64,000 nt of DNA from CAZKBP01 sp964551015 (GTDB taxonomy: Bacteria > Bacteroidota > Bacteroidia > Cytophagales > Microscillaceae), in contig CAZKBP010000014.1 in the NCBI GenBank assembly GCA_964551015.1, positions 58,982-122,981 of the forward strand. Direction: 5' to 3'. The notes under the pieces were generated by a model. That model was given only the letters and a program-made list of their open reading frames with translations, did not search any database and was not told the DNA's origin. This document shows positions 27,301 through 36,416 of this stretch, in pieces (positions within the stretch are counted from its first letter, which is position 1; every line of letters starts with the position of its first letter). The translations under genes and the position numbers were made by a program.

Positions 27301-30300
27301 TTGAAGTAGATGGACTAAATGCTTCTGAATATACTTTCACCGACAATGGCGACGGTACAGCAAGCTTTAGCTGGCTTACTGATTTCAACGACGCGGGTGC
27401 CTACACGGCCACCGTTACCGCCAATGACGGGGTAAACGACGCAGTTACTGAAAGCTTCACCATTATTATTAATGACGTCACCACTAATCCAGTGGCTTTG
27501 GTGGAGATCACACCAAATGGTAACTTAGGCGCTTCTACCTTTAGTGGAAATGGCTTTCAAATTACCAACCAATCCACAGGCGTACAGATTACCCAAGTTT
27601 CCATTGATCTGAGTACAGGTATCCTACCCGATATGGTCTTTGATCCTCTTGGAGACGGTGGAGATGAATCTGCCAAGTGCGTGGATGTACAGAGCCAAAA
27701 CGGAGGCGATGGAAGTGTAGGCTTGACCATCCCTGGAAACAACGGAAATAATGTGTCTGATCCTGATTGCTCAACGCCTTTCAGTGCCCCTCGCAATGGT
27801 GGCTTTGATGTGCTTACTTTGGGTTTCAATGACTTCGAGCCGGGAGAGTCTGTTTTCTTTAACTTGGACATTGACCCCAACAGCATTAAAGATGTGCCAG
27901 GTGCGGGGAACGCGGGTGCGGTTTCAGGATACGAGGTAGTTGGTGCTACTGTAACGGTTACCTTCAGTGATGGTTCTACCTTGGTTTCTAGCTTATTTGA
28001 AATGGGCAACCTGGGAGGTGCGCAGGCCATCGTAGCCAACAACGCCCCTGCCGCGCCTAGCATCGCAGTTGTAAACGTGCCATCACTACCCGCAACGGTA
28101 GATAACCTGAACCAAACGATAATAGTAACGGGTACGCCCGGAGATTATGTGGCCTTATTGCAAATGGACTCTCGCTTGTTCATTGCCTCTGGTGATCCTC
28201 CGTTCAACGTGCCTGATGAAACTTTCTATGCCAACGAGGCAATGTCCGGTAAGACCGTGTACACGGGACAGATTCCCGACAATGGAATGCTCAATATCCC
28301 GGTTACTTTATTGGTAACGCCTGGTGCCACGAATACACCCGATGGTGGCTTGAACCAATTCATCGCGGTTACTTCTAGCACACCTTATGCCGTGGATCAG
28401 CAAACCAGTACGACCTCTAACGTGGCTACCTTGTTGTTTGAGCCTGCTTTGACATTAGTAGCTAGTCCCAATGCTTTTGAACTAGAGCCAGACCTGACAA
28501 GCACAGGTACTTTAAGTGTAGGCACCACGGATGCCAGTACGCCCGGCAATGTCGTGATCAGCGATGACGCGGACTGGTTGACCGTAAACGGAACGACTGG
28601 ATTCAGCATCAACACAGCTGGCTTATCACCTGGTCCTTACACCGCTACCCTCACGGCTTCGGCTGATGGATATGTAAGTGCCACCGCCACGGTAAGCCTC
28701 ACGGTAACCAGTCCTGCAATGCCTCAAGTTCTGGTAGAAATTACACCAAACGGTAGCTTTGGAGCAACTACCTTCGGCACAAACACGATCCAAATTAGTA
28801 ACCAATCTAGTGAAGGTTTGCAAATCACTGAGGTGAAAATTGACCTTAGTACTGGACTCTTCCCAGATAACGTTTGGGATCCTATCGGAGAAGGTGGTGA
28901 TGCCACTGCTCAGTGTCTAAACCTGAACAATAGTAGTACGAGTGCTACCAACCTTGGTTTGACTGTTCCCGGTAATGGTGGTAATGGTATTGCTGACCCT
29001 GATTGTTCTACGCCATTCTCTATGGAGCGCAATGGCGGTTTTGACGTAGTAACATTAAGCTTTACAGACTTTGATCCCAACGAGCAACTAATCGGTGGAA
29101 TTGATGTTGATCCAAATAGCATCAAAGGTATTCCCGGTGCTGGTGGCTCAGGTGCTGTTTCTGGTTTGGAATTAAGCGGTGCGACCGTGATGGTTACCTT
29201 CAGTGATGGAAGTGTCCTGATGGGAAGTCTTTATGAAGATGGTAGTAATGGTGGTGGACAAGTGCTGCTGACCGAAACGACTCAGCCTAGTGCACCTACG
29301 ATCGCCATTCAAGACAATCCTGGTCAAAATGTGTTAGTTGGAGAAACTAGCCAAAACTTGCTAGTTACGGGTGATGCCAATGCTTTCTTCTCTGTACTAC
29401 AAGTTGGAACGGATCGCACGCCGGCTACTTTCCCCATTCCGAATGGTTCGCCCCTAACGGGTCAGCCTGATTTTTACAATAACTTAGCTGATGCCAAAAC
29501 GCTTTACAGCGGTCAGTTAGACGGAAACGGAAACGCGACTGTAGCACTAAGCCTCTTCGGCCCTGCTTCTAACGACGCGGGTGATTTTGAATTGAACTAC
29601 TTGATGGCCGTATCTACTAACAGTGCTTATGTGGTGGATCAGCCTACCAGTAACACTTCTGCTCCGCTAAGAGTAAGGGTAGAAAATCTAACGACACCTG
29701 CCTTGACCCTTGCTGCTGAGCCTAGTGCTTTCACGCTCATCGCGGACGAAATCGCTAACGGAACCCTCACCTTGGGTACCAGCGATGCCAGCACGCCGAG
29801 CGGAGTAGTCATTACGGATGATGCTGACTGGTTGACCGTCAACGGAACGACTGGATTTGACATCAACACGGCTGGTTTAGACCCTGATACATACACCGCC
29901 ACCCTCACGGCTTCGGCAAATGGATACGAAAATGCCACGGCTACCGTAAGCTTGGTGGTGAATGGTGTTATTACTAGCAATCCTAGTGCAGAAATCACGG
30001 TTACTGCTGGTTCGGGAGCTTTCTCCAGTACTTTTGGTAATAACTCTTTCCTGATTAACAATACAGGTGACCAAGATATCACGAGCGTGAGCATCAACAC
30101 CGAGTCAGGCATCTTGATGGATATCGTATTTGATCCCGTGGGAACAGCTGGAGACGCTACCGCAAAATGTTTAACTGCCGGCAACGCGGGGAACACGGTT
30201 GCGCAAGTAGGTCTGACGGTGCCCGCCAATGGCCCTTCTGGTAATAACCTCCCTGCTAACTCAACTGACCCCGACTGTCTAGACTCTTTCTCAGCACCGA

Positions 30301-33300
30301 ACAATGGTATTGACAATGATGAAGGATATGACCAATTAAATCTCAGCTTCACGGATTTCAATCCCGATGAAAGCTTTGCTTTTGGGGTAGATATTGATCC
30401 TACCAGCATCAAGAATGACAACACCGCGGGTAATGCGGGTTCTGTCTCAGGTTTTGAGCTGATTGGTTCTAAGGTAACCATCGAGTTTGCGGATGGAACT
30501 ATTTTAACAGGTGCTCTTTTTGACGAAGGTACTGCGAGTCTAGGTGGTGCCAAGGCGGTAATTGCTCCAAATGCACCCGCAACCCCAGTTATTTCTGTAG
30601 CTGGAGTTCCTGTAACCCCCGCTGCGGTGACTAATGCTAACCAAACGATCAACATTTCTGGGCCTGCTGGCGCAACGGTCATCTTGCTACAAGCCGATGG
30701 TCGTCTACAAATTGACGGTGGTCAGCAAGATGCTGGATATGACATTGATGCGTTTGAAGCCAATGAAATCATCGCGAAGCAACTATTCAATGTAACCCTG
30801 GATGGCTCTGGTAATGCCAGTGTCCCCGTAACGCTCTTGGCGACAGCAAGCCCTACCGATGGAAACGCGGGCCCTGACGGTGGTCTTAACCACTTCATCG
30901 CCGCTACGATCGGCGCCGATGGCCAAATTGGAATGGCTTCCAACGTGATTGTACTCCAATTGGGTGAGCAAGAGGCCAATGTCTCTCCCGTAGTGGTGAA
31001 CCCTGGTACCCAGAATAACCAAGTAGGAGACCCAGTGAGCCTGCAAATCGTCGCTACGGATCAGAATGATGATCAACTGACTTACGAGGCTCAAGGTTTA
31101 CCTCCTGGGTTGAGCATCAATCCTAACACGGGTCTGATCTCGGGAACCATCACGGGTGAAAACAACGGTGGAAACGGTGCCTTCATCGAAGAGGACGGTA
31201 TCGTCGTCATTGAAATGGAGTCTGGTGAACTCACGGGTAGCTGGGAAGATATCAACTCTTACAGTACTAGCTTCTCGCCCAATGTGAATAATCCTAGCGG
31301 TGCCGTAGGTGGTAATTTCATCATCTGGCAGGCAGGTCAATTCCTAGGTGGAGGTAACGCCGGTGATAATGGCCTGATTACTTATCCAGTACAGATCAAT
31401 ACGCCTGGTACTTATAAGTTCTTCTGGCGTAACCAAGTTGGTAACGGTACAAACACAACCGAGCACAATGACACTTGGTTGAAGATTGAAGCCGACCAAT
31501 TCTACGGTTCTAAGAATGGTGGTGCCAGCATTGTCTGCCCCAACGGAGCCAACGGTAGCACTTGTCCCAATGGAGGTACTAGTCCTAATGGTGCAAGCGG
31601 TAATGGCTGGTTCAAGATTTACTCAGGAGGTGCCAACAACTGGAGCTGGAGTACCTTTACTAGCGACAATGATGCCCACGCCATCTTTGCTGAGTTCGAT
31701 CAGCCTGGGATCTACAACATCCAGATCTCTGCACGTTCTAATTCGCACGCGATTGATAGAATGGTGATGGGACTTACGAGTATCAATAATGGACAGCTGC
31801 AAAACCTCAACTTGCCCGAGTCTCCTCGCGCGAACGGTTCCGTGGCTGTCAACGAGACTTACAGCGTAACCGTAACCGCCACGGACAACGGCAGTCCTGC
31901 CCTGAGTGATTCTGAAACCTTCACTTGGAACGTAGGAGATGCCCCCGTGCAAAACCAAGCGCCCACTGCCGACGCGGGTAATACCCAAATCGTAGTTGAC
32001 AACGATGAAAACGGCTCCGAAGTCGTAACGCTTGACGGTACAGGTTCTACGGATGACGATGGAAGCATCGCCAGCTACCAGTGGAGCTTGAATGGATTCA
32101 ATATCCCAAGTGTAGCGCAGCCTCAGGTAACGCTACCCATTGGAACTTATACCATCACACTGACGGTAACCGACAACGACGGAGCGGCCGATACCGACCA
32201 AGTAACGGTCACAGTACAGGCACCGCAAACGGGCGAAGAGTCTAACTTTGTACTGGTCAATGCTGATAACAACACAGATATCCGTAATCTAGTAGATGGC
32301 GACATTATCAACTTGTCTACGCTACCTACTGATTTGAGCATTATCTACGTGCCTACGCAGTCTGTACCAAACGTGGCTTTCAATTTATCAGGAGCTACCA
32401 CCAAGAGTCAAACGGAAGGAATCGCTCCTTATGCCTTGAATGGTGATGCTGGTGGAAACTACAACGCGTTTGCCTTCAACATCGGTCAGCATACCTTGAC
32501 GGCGACGACGAACGCAGGTGTTGAAACCATCAACTTCACAGTAGTAAATGACGCTACAGTGAATGTACCACCGATCGCGAATGCGGGTGCCGACCAAACG
32601 GTATTTGAGGGTGAGACAGTAGCCCTAGACGGTTCTGCTTCTTCTGACGCGGACGGTACGATCGTGAGCTTTGCCTGGACTCTGAATGGCAATCAAATTG
32701 CAACTGGAGCCACTCCTCAGGTGGAGAACTTACCACTTGGTGCAAACAACATCACCCTGACCGTAACCGACAACGAAGGCGCAAGCGCGACCGATGAGGT
32801 CTTAGTTACAGTTAATGCAGTGAATCAAGCACCCATCGCCAATGCAGGGGATGACCAAATCGTAACCGACCAAGATGGAAACGGCACTGAAACCGTTGAC
32901 TTGGATGGTTCTGGTTCTTCTGATCCAGATGGTGATAACCTGACCTATGCTTGGAGCCTAAATGGAAATCAGATTGCTACGGGTGTAAATCCGGAAGTAA
33001 CACTGCCATTGGGTGAAAATGTCATTACCTTGACGGTAACCGATGATGGCACACCAAACGAGGTAGCCACCGCACAGGTAACCATTACGGTGAACGGTCT
33101 TGCTAACCAAGCTCCCCTAGCAAATGCAGGTGCCGACCAAACGGTAACCGATACCGATAACAACGGTTCTCAAAGTGTTACTTTGAATGGATTAGGTTCT
33201 TCTGATGCAGACGGTAGCATCGTGAGCTACGCTTGGAGCGCTTCTGGTGTTACAATCCCCAATGGAGCTACACCAACGGCCAACTTCCCAGTCGGAATTA

Positions 33301-35738
33301 CCCTCGTTACCCTAACGGTAACTGACAATGAGGGAGCAACCGCTACCGACCAAGTAAGCATCACAGTACAGCCTGGCCAAACGGGTGGTGAAGAATCTAA
33401 CTTCGTGTTAGTAAATGCTGCGAGTGATACGGATATTCGTAACATGGTAGATGGAGAAGTTATCAACAAATCCATTGACCCCGCATCATTAAGTATCATC
33501 TATGAGCCTGCGCAATCGGTTGGAAGTGTGGTCTTCAACTTAACTGGGCCTTCTCCCCAAGCACAGACTGAGAGCGTTGCTCCATATGCCTTAAATGGCG
33601 ATCAAGGCGGAAACTACACGCCCTTTGGCTTTGACAATGGTAGCTATACCATCACCGCTACTCTATACAGTGCAAGTGGTGGAAATGGTAACGTAATCGC
33701 TACCGAGACGATCAATTTCACCGTGGTAGATCAAGTTACGGGTAACTTGCCTCCAACGGCCAACGCCGGTCCTGACCAAACGGTAACCGATACCGATAAC
33801 AACGGTTCTCAAAGTGTTACTTTGAATGGATTAGGTTCTTCTGATGCAGACGGTAGCATCGTGAGCTACGCTTGGAGCGCTTCTGGTGTTACAATCCCCA
33901 ATGGAGCTACACCAACGGCCAACTTCCCAGTCGGAATTACCCTCGTTACCCTAACGGTAACTGACAATGAGGGAGCAACCGCTACCGACCAAGTAAGCAT
34001 CACGGTACAACCCGGTCAAACGGGCGGCGCTGCTAGTGCAGACTTGATCCACGCGACCTTCTTGCAAGGTAATGGCAACCCTGATCCGAACGGAAATCTT
34101 CTCCGAGTAGAGAATGGTAACCGCGTTACTTATCTATTATTTGATGTAGAGAATGCAAGTAACCTCACGAGTGCACAACTGGAAATGATCGTTACTAGCG
34201 ACCCTGGTAACGGTACGATTCAGGTATTCGCCGGAAACGGCACGGGCTGGAGCGAAACTGGACTAAATGGTGGCAATGCACCAAGCCAAGGTGCGCTGCT
34301 AGGTAGTATCGGCGGTACGCATTCTGTCGGTCAGACCAAAACTTGGAATCTGAACGCCAATGCACTAGCCAACGCGGTAATTAATGGACAACTTACCTTG
34401 GTCGTGGTTCACGCGAGTGGTAACGACGTGGCTTTTGCCTCGGATGAGACCGACAACGCGCCTACATTGACACTGGATGGCAATGGCGGTGGCGGACCAA
34501 GCAATCAAGCACCAACGGCCAACGCAGGCGTGAATCAAAGCTTTACTGTGCCCCAGGGTGAAACGCAAAACTTCACCTTGAATGGTTCTGGAAGTGATTC
34601 TGATGGAAACATCGTAAGCTATAGCTGGTCGCAGCAAGGACAAGGTTTCGTGGGTAACGGACAGTCTATCAACTTGACGCGGGATGTAGGCACTTATGTC
34701 TTTACGCTCACCGTAACCGATGACGACGGTGCTACCGATACCGACAATGTAACTATTACTATCAACGAGGAAGCACCTTCCAATACTGCTCCGGTAGCCA
34801 ATGCTGGTAACAACCAGAGCTTTACCGTAGCACAGGGTGGAACGCAAACTTTCACACTGAATGGTGGAGGCTCCTTTGATAATGATGGAGATGACCTAGA
34901 CTACGACTGGTCTCAGCAAGGATCTGGCTTCGTAGGAAACGGACAGAGCATCACGCTTACTCGTGATGCAGGTACGTACGTCTTCACCTTGACCGTAACC
35001 GACGAAAGCGGAGCCACGGATACCGATAATGTAACCGTAAGCATCACCGAGCAAACAGGTGGTAACAATCTACAGATTCTCTCTGCCGATATTGTAACCA
35101 CCAGCGGCTTTAAGCTTTTTGACTTGGATAATGGTGGTACTTACACCTTGCCACCTAGTGGCGAGTTTGCCATTGAAGTCTTCGTGAGTAATGATGTAGA
35201 GAGTGTAGCCATGGACTTAGATGGTCCTATCTCGGGCGGAAGCTTAGAGAGTGTTGCTCCTTACACGGTATTCGGAGACAACAACGGTTCGTACACGGGT
35301 CAAAGCTTCCCGGCTGGTAACTATACCCTCACGCTAACACCTTTTAGTGCTAATTTCGGTGGTGGTAGTGTTGGTAATACCGTAACGATCAACTTCACTG
35401 TGAATGCAATACTGAGCCGTGTAAGCCCAGAAGCTTCGGCGGGTGTTGGTGAAGAAGAGAATCCATTGGCTGATGTAAGTGTCTTGAATGCTTATCCGAA
35501 CCCGATGCCTCAAAACAAGCTCAACGTACAGCTTTCTGAGGAATTAAGCGGAGAAGTAGCTTACACTTTATTAGATGCCTCTGGTAGAATCGTGAATGCT
35601 GGTACGATCAACCTAGATCAGGAAAGTTCTGAGCTTGCATTGGATTTCCAATCAAGTGCTCTACGTCAGGGAACCTATTACCTCAGAGTAAAAGGCGACC
35701 AGATGAAAGCACAGACGATTACCATCGTGAAGCAGTAA
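24336..35738 (+). CDS. 3800-aa surface scaffold: N-terminal cohesin-like domain, many carbohydrate-binding/PKD modules, T9SS sorting domain
   Basis: A signal peptide ends near residue 38 (THGQG). Residues about 40-186 are cohesin-like (VDLVFNPSNSIVEAGDVFNV, HVNFDKDVLQVVSLTPGN). Then come a malectin-like domain (about 195-371), cadherin/Ig-like domains, a CBM6-like domain (about 720-850, RVEAESFDNQG, FTNNGDFIEYEI), a PKD domain (about 860-948), three copies of an unnamed module A (near 1054-1234, 1464-1645, 1882-2075) with BACON-like spacers (SDDADWLTVNGTTGF), a putative-Ig domain, a second CBM-like domain (about 2290-2480), a string of PKD/REJ-type domains (about 2537-3575) interrupted by three copies of module B, and a DNRLRE-like domain (about 3230-3380). 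Residues about 3712-3800 are a type A T9SS sorting domain (NAYPNPMPQNKLNV, YYLRVKGDQM). No catalytic domain is seen; it reads as a carbohydrate-binding, surface-anchored scaffold or adhesin. Confidence 0.88.
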   Translation: MFNLTKHQTSDGWYSRFRRYLWPLVFLMVLLPMLTHGQGTVDLVFNPSNSIVEAGDVFNVTIEVQAGDQLVDLAQIHVNFDKDVLQVVSLTPGNTLQNLIGPASSNDLGTIDYAGNVTLPIPGQPAIFPSGTFDLLTIEFQALADGNTSLAFQDVFPRATIVTGQEASGGSAGNVLNEAVDGSVTVGTTTIPLTELYINAGGNNAGSTVNNAPNVAGDLVSFQPGAAFFTNANSFGTTNNNSNNAADINGLIGAFEDIFQQEFFAQGESDLLFAAEITNGTYTVDIYLAEAFLGVSGSNNAQNNAIAGARIFDIEIEGSLVEDDLDLFARFGPANPAILSFPVEVTDGTLNIAFLDQGAENPKVNAIAIRPGNQAGITFPTLAAISDVNITANETETIDLSANDQDGFAFIVTNTSGVVQGDQNFVSLNGSQLVINPNGGNVGEYIVTASVFNGQGGSAAQSFNLTITEPVVVVNDPPSITEVTDQEVELGNFLLLDFLVTDDDNTTITFELIDPNNSLVDVSAFFTDNGDNTAAFNWNTANFDPGVYTATITASDNTNAPATETFQINVFEDFDSPVETVPVIADFALTPLAEGETLTVPLSILDADGDDLTVTITSVSNEPQLLQSTAPNNNNNQVDPFPTDASGFLNEENINETPGSYSSNLVFTPIFGDGGGADGDGSGSYTITVQVEDQDGNTITETFDLTVSDVPQPIAASGTTRVEAESFDNQGPANNGSGNNGIGVEVNDPGVTNIGFTNNGDFIEYEINVTQAGTYLFEFAIAKNNGIDGNLVINNGAATIAINDGTGAWQTYDTTSYNAELTLNAGPQTLRLDVESNATGFLFNIDYFDITPVEAPVNVAPIAAFTANPTSGTAPLGVSFDASASSDEDGTIASYAWDFGDGNTVTLQADTASNVYTTAGTYTATLTVTDDDGAVGTATQTITVEAAAVNNPPVIASIADVSEDEGATVSVSVSATDTDDFEDDITLSIEVDGLNASEYTFTDNGDGTASFSWLTDFNDAGAYTATVTANDGVNDAVTESFTIIINDVTTNPVALVEITPNGNLGASTFSGNGFQITNQSTGVQITQVSIDLSTGILPDMVFDPLGDGGDESAKCVDVQSQNGGDGSVGLTIPGNNGNNVSDPDCSTPFSAPRNGGFDVLTLGFNDFEPGESVFFNLDIDPNSIKDVPGAGNAGAVSGYEVVGATVTVTFSDGSTLVSSLFEMGNLGGAQAIVANNAPAAPSIAVVNVPSLPATVDNLNQTIIVTGTPGDYVALLQMDSRLFIASGDPPFNVPDETFYANEAMSGKTVYTGQIPDNGMLNIPVTLLVTPGATNTPDGGLNQFIAVTSSTPYAVDQQTSTTSNVATLLFEPALTLVASPNAFELEPDLTSTGTLSVGTTDASTPGNVVISDDADWLTVNGTTGFSINTAGLSPGPYTATLTASADGYVSATATVSLTVTSPAMPQVLVEITPNGSFGATTFGTNTIQISNQSSEGLQITEVKIDLSTGLFPDNVWDPIGEGGDATAQCLNLNNSSTSATNLGLTVPGNGGNGIADPDCSTPFSMERNGGFDVVTLSFTDFDPNEQLIGGIDVDPNSIKGIPGAGGSGAVSGLELSGATVMVTFSDGSVLMGSLYEDGSNGGGQVLLTETTQPSAPTIAIQDNPGQNVLVGETSQNLLVTGDANAFFSVLQVGTDRTPATFPIPNGSPLTGQPDFYNNLADAKTLYSGQLDGNGNATVALSLFGPASNDAGDFELNYLMAVSTNSAYVVDQPTSNTSAPLRVRVENLTTPALTLAAEPSAFTLIADEIANGTLTLGTSDASTPSGVVITDDADWLTVNGTTGFDINTAGLDPDTYTATLTASANGYENATATVSLVVNGVITSNPSAEITVTAGSGAFSSTFGNNSFLINNTGDQDITSVSINTESGILMDIVFDPVGTAGDATAKCLTAGNAGNTVAQVGLTVPANGPSGNNLPANSTDPDCLDSFSAPNNGIDNDEGYDQLNLSFTDFNPDESFAFGVDIDPTSIKNDNTAGNAGSVSGFELIGSKVTIEFADGTILTGALFDEGTASLGGAKAVIAPNAPATPVISVAGVPVTPAAVTNANQTINISGPAGATVILLQADGRLQIDGGQQDAGYDIDAFEANEIIAKQLFNVTLDGSGNASVPVTLLATASPTDGNAGPDGGLNHFIAATIGADGQIGMASNVIVLQLGEQEANVSPVVVNPGTQNNQVGDPVSLQIVATDQNDDQLTYEAQGLPPGLSINPNTGLISGTITGENNGGNGAFIEEDGIVVIEMESGELTGSWEDINSYSTSFSPNVNNPSGAVGGNFIIWQAGQFLGGGNAGDNGLITYPVQINTPGTYKFFWRNQVGNGTNTTEHNDTWLKIEADQFYGSKNGGASIVCPNGANGSTCPNGGTSPNGASGNGWFKIYSGGANNWSWSTFTSDNDAHAIFAEFDQPGIYNIQISARSNSHAIDRMVMGLTSINNGQLQNLNLPESPRANGSVAVNETYSVTVTATDNGSPALSDSETFTWNVGDAPVQNQAPTADAGNTQIVVDNDENGSEVVTLDGTGSTDDDGSIASYQWSLNGFNIPSVAQPQVTLPIGTYTITLTVTDNDGAADTDQVTVTVQAPQTGEESNFVLVNADNNTDIRNLVDGDIINLSTLPTDLSIIYVPTQSVPNVAFNLSGATTKSQTEGIAPYALNGDAGGNYNAFAFNIGQHTLTATTNAGVETINFTVVNDATVNVPPIANAGADQTVFEGETVALDGSASSDADGTIVSFAWTLNGNQIATGATPQVENLPLGANNITLTVTDNEGASATDEVLVTVNAVNQAPIANAGDDQIVTDQDGNGTETVDLDGSGSSDPDGDNLTYAWSLNGNQIATGVNPEVTLPLGENVITLTVTDDGTPNEVATAQVTITVNGLANQAPLANAGADQTVTDTDNNGSQSVTLNGLGSSDADGSIVSYAWSASGVTIPNGATPTANFPVGITLVTLTVTDNEGATATDQVSITVQPGQTGGEESNFVLVNAASDTDIRNMVDGEVINKSIDPASLSIIYEPAQSVGSVVFNLTGPSPQAQTESVAPYALNGDQGGNYTPFGFDNGSYTITATLYSASGGNGNVIATETINFTVVDQVTGNLPPTANAGPDQTVTDTDNNGSQSVTLNGLGSSDADGSIVSYAWSASGVTIPNGATPTANFPVGITLVTLTVTDNEGATATDQVSITVQPGQTGGAASADLIHATFLQGNGNPDPNGNLLRVENGNRVTYLLFDVENASNLTSAQLEMIVTSDPGNGTIQVFAGNGTGWSETGLNGGNAPSQGALLGSIGGTHSVGQTKTWNLNANALANAVINGQLTLVVVHASGNDVAFASDETDNAPTLTLDGNGGGGPSNQAPTANAGVNQSFTVPQGETQNFTLNGSGSDSDGNIVSYSWSQQGQGFVGNGQSINLTRDVGTYVFTLTVTDDDGATDTDNVTITINEEAPSNTAPVANAGNNQSFTVAQGGTQTFTLNGGGSFDNDGDDLDYDWSQQGSGFVGNGQSITLTRDAGTYVFTLTVTDESGATDTDNVTVSITEQTGGNNLQILSADIVTTSGFKLFDLDNGGTYTLPPSGEFAIEVFVSNDVESVAMDLDGPISGGSLESVAPYTVFGDNNGSYTGQSFPAGNYTLTLTPFSANFGGGSVGNTVTINFTVNAILSRVSPEASAGVGEEENPLADVSVLNAYPNPMPQNKLNVQLSEELSGEVAYTLLDASGRIVNAGTINLDQESSELALDFQSSALRQGTYYLRVKGDQMKAQTITIVKQ
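33135..33364 (+). repeat. 230-bp perfect direct repeat, copy 1 (within PKD-coding region)
   Basis: Base-by-base comparison shows 33135-33364 identical to 33774-34003, an offset of 639 bp (213 codons, in frame). Identity includes synonymous positions and stops abruptly at both ends, unlike the other PKD copies in the gene, which have diverged. This points to a recent duplication or gene conversion. Confidence 0.9.
33774..34003 (+). repeat. 230-bp perfect direct repeat, copy 2
   Basis: Second copy of the repeat beginning at 33135; each encodes the same ~76 residues of a PKD-type domain (from DQTVTDTDNNGSQ to ATDQVSIT). The copies sit either side of module B copy 2, so recombination between them would delete or duplicate exactly one module-B/PKD unit while keeping frame. 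Confidence 0.9.
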
Positions 35739-35763
35739 TCATCTGTCATAAATCATAGACAGC

Positions 35764-35791
35764 AAAAAACCCGGCCTCGGCTGGGTTTTTT
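35764..35791 (+). terminator. Intrinsic terminator of the giant scaffold gene
   Basis: AAAAAACCC and GGGTTTTTT pair, continued by a G-T wobble and two GC pairs around a CTCG tetraloop, with the descending arm ending in six Ts. It lies 26 bp after the stop codon. A classic intrinsic terminator, potentially active in both directions. Confidence 0.85.
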
Positions 35792-35815
35792 GTTTTATAT
35801 CCATTTACTAGTTGT

Positions 35816-35878
35816 GAAGTCCCTTTTCGGAGTTTGGAAGTGTCTTTTTGGAGTTTGGAAGTGTCTTTTTGGAGTTGA
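35816..35878. repeat. Three tandem 21-bp repeats
   Basis: Units at 35816-35836, 35837-35857 and 35858-35878 follow the form GAAGTGTCTTTTTGGAGTTTG; units 2 and 3 differ only in the last two bases, and unit 1 has four differences. There are no spacers between units, so this is not a CRISPR. It begins 25 bp after the terminator of the giant gene. Confidence 0.85.
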
Positions 35879-36416
35879 GGGCGATCAACGAAACCTAAGG
35901 ACAGGGACAGGCGATGAGTAAAAATGGTCGCCTGAAAAAATACCCCGCTCCTCAGGGTATCTGAACCTCTTGGATCAAACTAATCTACAAAGGATAGGAG
36001 TCTTACCAGAAGGTCGCTTTCGTTTATGTCAATAGGTTTCGCGATCGCGAGAGAACTTTTACACCAGTAAATGTAAAAAAATAAATGTATAATCAATAGG
36101 TTTTCTTTTTCCTTCAAGAAATATACCTGAGAACTCGCCCACAGGCGTTAATTTGCAAGCAAAAAAGCTCAATTTCGGTTTCTTCAGGTTCCGGAAGAGG
36201 ATCTTTTGCCACGCGAAAACCGACCTCAGACTGCTTCCCTATCTCTGTTTAATTGGTATTAGTACGTGGAGAAAATGAATTCCTTGGAGTACAGATTCTC
36301 TAATTCATGAATTTTCAACTATTTTAGAAGCTAAGAAAATAGAGTGAAAAATTCAAGGACGAATTATGCTGACTCTTTTGGAGGTATGAATTTCTTCGTT
36401 TTACACAAATCTTTAA
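35879..36416. other. Intergenic region with no recognised gene
   Basis: About 540 bp between the 21-bp array and the DinB-like gene. It contains a 12-bp perfect palindrome TCGCGATCGCGA (36039-36050), notable as GC-rich in AT-rich surroundings, but no coding frame or RNA gene that I can support. The promoter of the DinB-like gene presumably lies near its end. Confidence 0.4.

Noticed and set aside
29639..30682. Long reverse-strand frame (347 codons) and many others opposite the scaffold gene
   Set aside because: They lie antisense to an unbroken 3800-codon gene with clear domains; repetitive low-stop composition keeps the opposite strand open. No family signal.
36039..36050. 12-bp palindrome containing GCGATCGC, like the cyanobacterial HIP1 octamer
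   Set aside because: Single isolated occurrence with nothing else pointing to cyanobacterial DNA; a chance or local site.
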